Positions 6,020 through 9,306 of a stretch of DNA of 9,306 nt are shown here, in pieces. Origin of the DNA: an uncultured Limnohabitans sp. (GTDB taxonomy: Bacteria; Pseudomonadota; Gammaproteobacteria; Burkholderiales; Burkholderiaceae_C); assembly GCF_937889215.1 (NCBI RefSeq), contig NZ_CALBEX010000401.1, forward strand, positions 1-9,306, in the 5' to 3' direction. Position 1 is the stretch's first letter. Each line of letters begins with the position of its first letter. The notes beneath the pieces were generated by a model. It was not told the origin of the DNA, did not search any database, and saw only the letters and a program-made list of their open reading frames with translations. Made by a program: the position numbers and the translations under genes.

Positions 6020-6367
6020 TCACAAAGTGGTCAAGGCTTGCCAAGCTTGAGCCGACTGGGCAGACAGGTGCAAGTCGTCGGCTTGTGCCGACTGCACCAG
6101 CCGCTGCAAGCTGTCGATGCGGGGCTCGATAGTGCCTGCAAAACAAACTTTTTTGGCCTGGTTCAGGATCACCACAGTCGGGAAGTTTTCAATGTCGATG
6201 TCGGCCAACAGCGCCTCGTGGTCTTCGATGTCCAGACTTTGCCAGCGGTGCTCGGGGTGGTCTGTGGCCAAGCGCTGAAACGCTGGCTCAAATTCACGGC
6301 AAATGACGCACCACTGAGCGCAAAGGCAAAAAATGTGCAGGTTTTGGGTGGCCGTCGGTGGGGTCAT
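6020..6367 (-). CDS. Thioredoxin-like protein with a WCVIC active site
   Basis: This is a 115-residue thioredoxin-fold protein without a signal peptide. The first strand and active site read HIFCLCAQWCVICREFEPAF (11-30): the CxxC pair is Cys20-Cys23, with Val-Ile between instead of the Gly-Pro of thioredoxin. Residues 40-50 (HRWQSLDIEDH) form the central strand, and NFPTVVIL gives the cis-Pro63 that faces the active site. Two further Cys (14 and 16) lie in the strand just before the motif, and Cys75 lies in the last strand pair. The last 25 residues are a polar helix rich in Ala and Gln. The non-GP dipeptide implies a different redox potential from thioredoxin; partner and direction of electron flow are unknown. 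The start at 6367 follows the AraC-type gene stop by 12 bases, so the two are probably co-transcribed. It converges with gor. Confidence 0.85.
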   Translation of the reverse strand: MTPPTATQNLHIFCLCAQWCVICREFEPAFQRLATDHPEHRWQSLDIEDHEALLADIDIENFPTVVILNQAKKVCFAGTIEPRIDSLQRLVQSAQADDLHLSAQSAQAWQALTTL

Positions 6368-6379
6368 GAGACGGTCATT

Positions 6380-7282
6380 CTAGGGCGCTGCGGGTCCTTG
6401 GCGAGGTGGTTTGGCGGCTTTGTCTGTGCTGCCCGTCTCGTTTAATGAACCGTTGTGATCGGCACGCCGCGCCGTCAGCCATGCCCCGGGTGTTTGGCCC
6501 AGCGCACGCACAAAGGCCCGCGTAAAGGCGCTGGCGCTGCCATAGCCTACGGCGTGCGCCGCTTGCTGGATGCTTTGGCCTTGCTGCATCAGTTGCTGGG
6601 CCGTCTGGATGCGCCACTGGCTCAGGTGGTGCGCTGGGGTGTGGCCCAACACGGCCTTGAAGTGGTGGGCAAAACGCGCACGCGACATGCCTGTGGCAGC
6701 GGCCAGGCTGGGCAAATCCCAGTCCTTTGCCGGGTCCTCGTGCATGGCCCGCAAGGCCTTGCCCAGCTTGGCGTCGGCCAAGCCCGCCAGTAGGCCTCCA
6801 GAGGTGATGCCTTGGGCCATGCAGTGGCGCAGCAGCTGCAGGATCAGCACTTCGCACAAGCGGTCCAGCACCGCCTGGCGGCCCGGCTGGTCTTCAAAAG
6901 CCTCTTGCCGCATCAGGCCCAGCAAGGCCTTCATGCCGGGCATGGCCGACAGCGGCACCAGCACCACATCGGGCAGCGAGTCGCTGACCGGGTTGTGCAC
7001 ACCGCCGCCCAAGGCGATGGTGCCGCACACCACGTCGGCACCCACGCCATCGTCGGCCACCAGTCGGTGCCATTGGGGCCGCGGCAAGAACAGCACGGTA
7101 GGCTCGTTCAGGTGCACATCGGCTTGCCCCTGCGTTTGCAGCACGATGGGCCCGCGCTCAATCAGGTGCAAGTGCCCCTTGAACACATCGTGCTCGAAGT
7201 CGTGCAGATCGCAGAGGTTGCCGCTGTAGAACACGCCGGCCCGCAAGGCGATGCGTGACAAGACCGAGCTCAGGGCGTCCAT
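6380..7282 (-). CDS. AraC-family transcriptional regulator with cupin sensor domain
   Basis: The protein has 300 residues. The N-terminal part (about 10-110) is a cupin-type ligand domain of the AraC-binding Cupin_6 kind: HLHLIERGPIVLQTQGQ, then LNEPTVLFLPRPQWHRL. A linker helix (115-155) precedes two helix-turn-helix units. The first is DLPSLAAATGMSRARFAHHF (189-208), the second IQQAAHAVGYGSASAFTRAF (238-257), followed by the family signature GQTPGAWL. A polar, probably disordered tail of about 30 residues ends the protein. The ligand is not known; relatives sense small molecules or stress. Its gene lies 36 bases after the tandem cupin gene and 12 bases before the thioredoxin-like gene on the same strand, so it probably regulates this operon or a linked target. 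No clear ribosome site precedes ATG 7282, which may mean translation coupled to the upstream gene. Confidence 0.92.
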   Translation of the reverse strand: MDALSSVLSRIALRAGVFYSGNLCDLHDFEHDVFKGHLHLIERGPIVLQTQGQADVHLNEPTVLFLPRPQWHRLVADDGVGADVVCGTIALGGGVHNPVSDSLPDVVLVPLSAMPGMKALLGLMRQEAFEDQPGRQAVLDRLCEVLILQLLRHCMAQGITSGGLLAGLADAKLGKALRAMHEDPAKDWDLPSLAAATGMSRARFAHHFKAVLGHTPAHHLSQWRIQTAQQLMQQGQSIQQAAHAVGYGSASAFTRAFVRALGQTPGAWLTARRADHNGSLNETGSTDKAAKPPRQGPAAP

Positions 7283-7318
7283 GTGGCGGGTTTGGGCGCT
7301 GTGGATGGAGACGGGTGC

Positions 7319-8011
7319 TTAAACGAGGTGCCCGGTTTTCACCAGGATCAAGCAGCCTTCGCGGCTAAAGGGTTGGTGCTGGCTCATGTGCGGGCTGCGC
7401 AGCCAGCTGCCTGCCGGGTAGTCGCCATGTTCGTCCGAGAACACGCCTTCGACCACCAAGATTTCTTCTCCGCCCCAATGCCGGTGCGGGTTGAAAAACG
7501 TTTGCGGTGCCCAGCGCACCATGGCGGTGTTTTGCGTCTCGAAGGTGTTCAGCGGCAAGACCTTCAAGCCTTCCACCATGCCTTGATGCCACTGGCTTCG
7601 CCGCGTATCGATGACCACGCGCTCGTCGTCGCGCGCGTCCAGGTGGCGCAGTTTTACAAACAGCGTGCAGCCATCGGGGGAGGACGGCGCGTGCGAGCTG
7701 CCCACCGGGTTTTTGATGTAGGTGCCGGGGCCGTAGACACCGTGCTCGTCGTGCAGCGTGCCTTCAAGCACCAAAATTTCTTCGCCTCCGCCGTGCGCGT
7801 GGCTAGCAAAGGCCGAGCCAGCCGCATAGCGCACGATGGACGTGGCGCGCGCCACTTCGCCGCCGTCGCGCTCGAGCATGCGGCGCGACACGCCCGATGC
7901 GGGCGAGTCCACCCAGTCGAGCGAGGGGCTGTGCACGATGCAGCGCTGCGTCAGGTCGGCATTCAGTGTGATGGCGTGGGCGATGGGGTGGGTCAGGTGT
8001 TCGGTGGTCAT
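7319..8011 (-). CDS. Tandem-cupin protein, ChrR-like cupin domain twice
   Basis: The 230-residue protein contains two copies of a ChrR-type cupin (Cupin_7). Copy one (about 57-124) has HAHGGGEEILVLEGTLHDEHG, with His71, His73, Glu77 and a later His107 (SSHAP). Copy two (about 162-229) has HRHWGGEEILVVEGVFSDEHG, with His176, His178, Glu182 and His212 (SQHQP). All four ligands are kept in both copies, so both sites probably hold a metal. The copies end alike (LFVKLRHL and LILVKTGHL), which marks an internal duplication. The N-terminal zinc-binding anti-sigma domain of ChrR is absent, and no ECF sigma gene is adjacent, so anti-sigma action is unlikely. It may be a metal-dependent sensor or enzyme. 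It lies 23 bases after the selD stop and 36 bases before the AraC-type gene. ATG 8011 has only a distant AAGG upstream. Confidence 0.9.
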   Translation of the reverse strand: MTTEHLTHPIAHAITLNADLTQRCIVHSPSLDWVDSPASGVSRRMLERDGGEVARATSIVRYAAGSAFASHAHGGGEEILVLEGTLHDEHGVYGPGTYIKNPVGSSHAPSSPDGCTLFVKLRHLDARDDERVVIDTRRSQWHQGMVEGLKVLPLNTFETQNTAMVRWAPQTFFNPHRHWGGEEILVVEGVFSDEHGDYPAGSWLRSPHMSQHQPFSREGCLILVKTGHLV

Positions 8012-8034
8012 GACATAACAGGCCTTGAAGGCGT

Positions 8035-9306
8035 TCAGGTTTTCAGCAGCACCGGCTCGATGGCCTCGCCTTGCGCGGTGATGCGGCCGATGATGGCGGT
8101 GTGCGGGTAGCCTGCGGCCTTGAGCGCTTGCACGCAGGCGGCGGCTTGAGCAGCGGGCACGCTGGCCAGCAGGCCGCCTGCTGTTTGTGGGTCGAACAGC
8201 AGGGGGTAGCGTGGGTCGCCCACGAATTCATCGGCGTTGCGCAGGGCGCGGCGCAGGCGCACATTGGCCGGCTGCAAAGAGCTGACAATGCCTGCCTGAA
8301 CGCAGTCCACCGCACCGTCCAGCAGGGGCAGAGTGCTCATTTGCAGTTCAGCGTCCACACCCGAGGGGCGCGTCATTTCCACCAGGTGGCCCAACAGGCC
8401 AAAACCGGTCAGGTCGGTGCAAGCGGTGGCACCGTAAGTGCGCAAAATGTCAGCACCCGTTTGGTTGGACACCACCATCGACTGCAGCGCTGCATCGATC
8501 CAGCGGCCTTTGGCGGCGTAACGGGCATGCGCGGCAAACAAGGTGCCGGTGCCGATCGGCTTCGTCAGCAGCAGCACATCGCCCGGCTGCATACCGCCCT
8601 TGCGCATCACGCTGTCCATTTTTTCATCGATCAGGCCGTTGATGGCAAAGCCCAAGGCCAGCTCTGCCCCTTCGCCCGTGTGCCCGCCCACCAGGGCGCA
8701 GCCTGCGGCGTTCAGCACTTCAATCGCGCCGCCCATCATTTGGGTCAGCAGGTCTTCGACCTTGCTTTCCAGGCCCGGTGGTACGGTGACCACGGCAGTG
8801 GCGGTTTGCGGTTCGGCGCCCATGGCGAACACATCGCCCAGCGCGTGGTTGGCCGCCACTTTGCCAAACAAATAGGGGTCGTCGATGAAGGCCCTGAAAA
8901 AGTCCACCGTCTGCACCACGGCCATGCCCGGCGGCACGCGCACCACGGCCGCGTCGTCTGGCGAGTGCAGGCCAATCAGCACATCCGGTCGCTCAACCGG
9001 CTGCAAGCTGCCCAGTGCTCGGGACAAAATGTTGGCGCCTACTTTCGCGCCGCAGCCGCCACAGCGCATGGCGATGGCCGAGATGGCTTGCAGTGATTCT
9101 TCACTCGTCAGTGTCAGGCGCGTGCTTGGGGTCTTGCCTTGGGCCTGGATGTCTTTGAGCAGTTGGCCCATGGCCCGCAAGGCTTCGCGGACGTTGGCAC
9201 CGGGTTGGGCGGGGCCACCGGCTCCAGGCATGGCAGGGAATTCGGTGAATCGGCGCATGAATTCACGGTCAATGCGGTCCTTCCAGCGCCAGACCCAGGC
9301 CCCAGC
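8035..9306 (-). CDS. selD: NDH-like/SelD fusion (selenide, water dikinase), N-terminal part outside window
   Basis: The frame runs from the window edge to TGA 8037-8035, with 423 residues visible. Residues from about 75 on are SelD, which makes selenophosphate from selenide and ATP. AIAMRCGGCGAKVG holds the catalytic Cys85 and Lys88 (equivalent to Cys17 and Lys20 of E. coli SelD), so this is the Cys form, not a selenoprotein. Further marks are SPDDAAVV, QTVDFFRAFIDDPYLFGKVA, LVGGHTGEGAELALGFAING, LLTKPIGTGTLFAA, CTDLTGFGLLGHLVEM and DPQTAGGLLA. The residues before SelD, WVWRWKDRIDREFMRRF, match what I recall of the C-terminal end of an NADH dehydrogenase-like flavoprotein domain, as found in known bifunctional NDH/SelD proteins; the fusion is therefore inferred from a short stub. 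ATG 9258 is internal and not the likely start. Selenophosphate would feed selenouridine in tRNA or selenocysteine; neither user gene is in the window. Confidence 0.93.
   Translation of the reverse strand, partial: AGAWVWRWKDRIDREFMRRFTEFPAMPGAGGPAQPGANVREALRAMGQLLKDIQAQGKTPSTRLTLTSEESLQAISAIAMRCGGCGAKVGANILSRALGSLQPVERPDVLIGLHSPDDAAVVRVPPGMAVVQTVDFFRAFIDDPYLFGKVAANHALGDVFAMGAEPQTATAVVTVPPGLESKVEDLLTQMMGGAIEVLNAAGCALVGGHTGEGAELALGFAINGLIDEKMDSVMRKGGMQPGDVLLLTKPIGTGTLFAAHARYAAKGRWIDAALQSMVVSNQTGADILRTYGATACTDLTGFGLLGHLVEMTRPSGVDAELQMSTLPLLDGAVDCVQAGIVSSLQPANVRLRRALRNADEFVGDPRYPLLFDPQTAGGLLASVPAAQAAACVQALKAAGYPHTAIIGRITAQGEAIEPVLLKT

Noticed and set aside
6031..6050. Hairpin TCAA(G)GCTT-GCC-AAGCTTGA just after the gor stop
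   Set aside because: It could serve as a terminator for gor, but no T-run follows on either strand and it lies in the coding end of the thioredoxin-like gene. Chance is as likely.
8071..9096. A 341-residue open frame on the plus strand opposite selD
   Set aside because: It lies fully inside the SelD coding region on the other strand, has a His/Gln/Gly-rich product without motifs and no ribosome site, so it is a codon-bias artefact.
1..9306. CRISPR arrays, tRNA or rRNA genes, insertion sequences, toxin-antitoxin or phage defence genes
   Set aside because: I looked for spaced direct repeats, tRNA-like cloverleaf ends, transposase motifs and small paired genes and saw none. The only repeats are the REP pair and the 12-base tandem.

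Overview
The window reads as chromosomal DNA of a betaproteobacterium, most likely Burkholderiales and probably Comamonadaceae. The evidence is GC-rich coding with strong G/C third positions, AGGAG-type ribosome sites, short intergenic gaps, and the protein types: an NDH-like/SelD fusion, a type II haloacid dehalogenase and a solute-binding protein without a signal peptide. The genus is inference. No tRNA, rRNA, insertion sequence, phage gene or CRISPR array is visible. Eleven genes fill almost all of the sequence, and both end genes run off the window.

Layout. (1) 1-1095, plus strand: the end of an alpha/beta hydrolase, then a single-domain cupin protein. (2) 1096-1296: a gap holding a REPIN-like pair of inverted palindromes (1160-1248), which abuts a likely intrinsic terminator of the minus-strand block. 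(3) 1297-4441, minus strand, read from right to left: an AhpD-like CxxC protein, a small uncharacterised protein, a type II (S)-2-haloacid dehalogenase, a solute-binding protein of family 3 without a secretion signal, and a carboxymuconolactone decarboxylase (CMD) family protein. A hairpin plus T-run between the dehalogenase and the binding protein suggests two transcription units. (4) 4442-4602: a divergent intergenic region with a dyad and two TTGACC repeats. (5) 4603-6003, plus strand: glutathione reductase, gor. (6) 6020-9306, minus strand: the end of an NDH/SelD fusion, a tandem-cupin ChrR-like protein, an AraC-family regulator and a thioredoxin-like protein, with gaps of only 23, 36 and 12 bases. 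These look like one operon converging on gor.

Taken together, the right half has a thiol, selenium and redox flavour: selenophosphate synthesis, glutathione reduction, thioredoxin-like and AhpD-like proteins. The left half looks like small-molecule catabolism: hydrolase, cupin, dehalogenase, CMD protein. These themes are inferred from family membership; the substrates cannot be read from sequence. I found no clearly new multi-gene system. The items most worth following up are the REPIN, the NDH-SelD fusion with its linked redox operon, the signal-less binding protein and the uncharacterised 102-residue protein.
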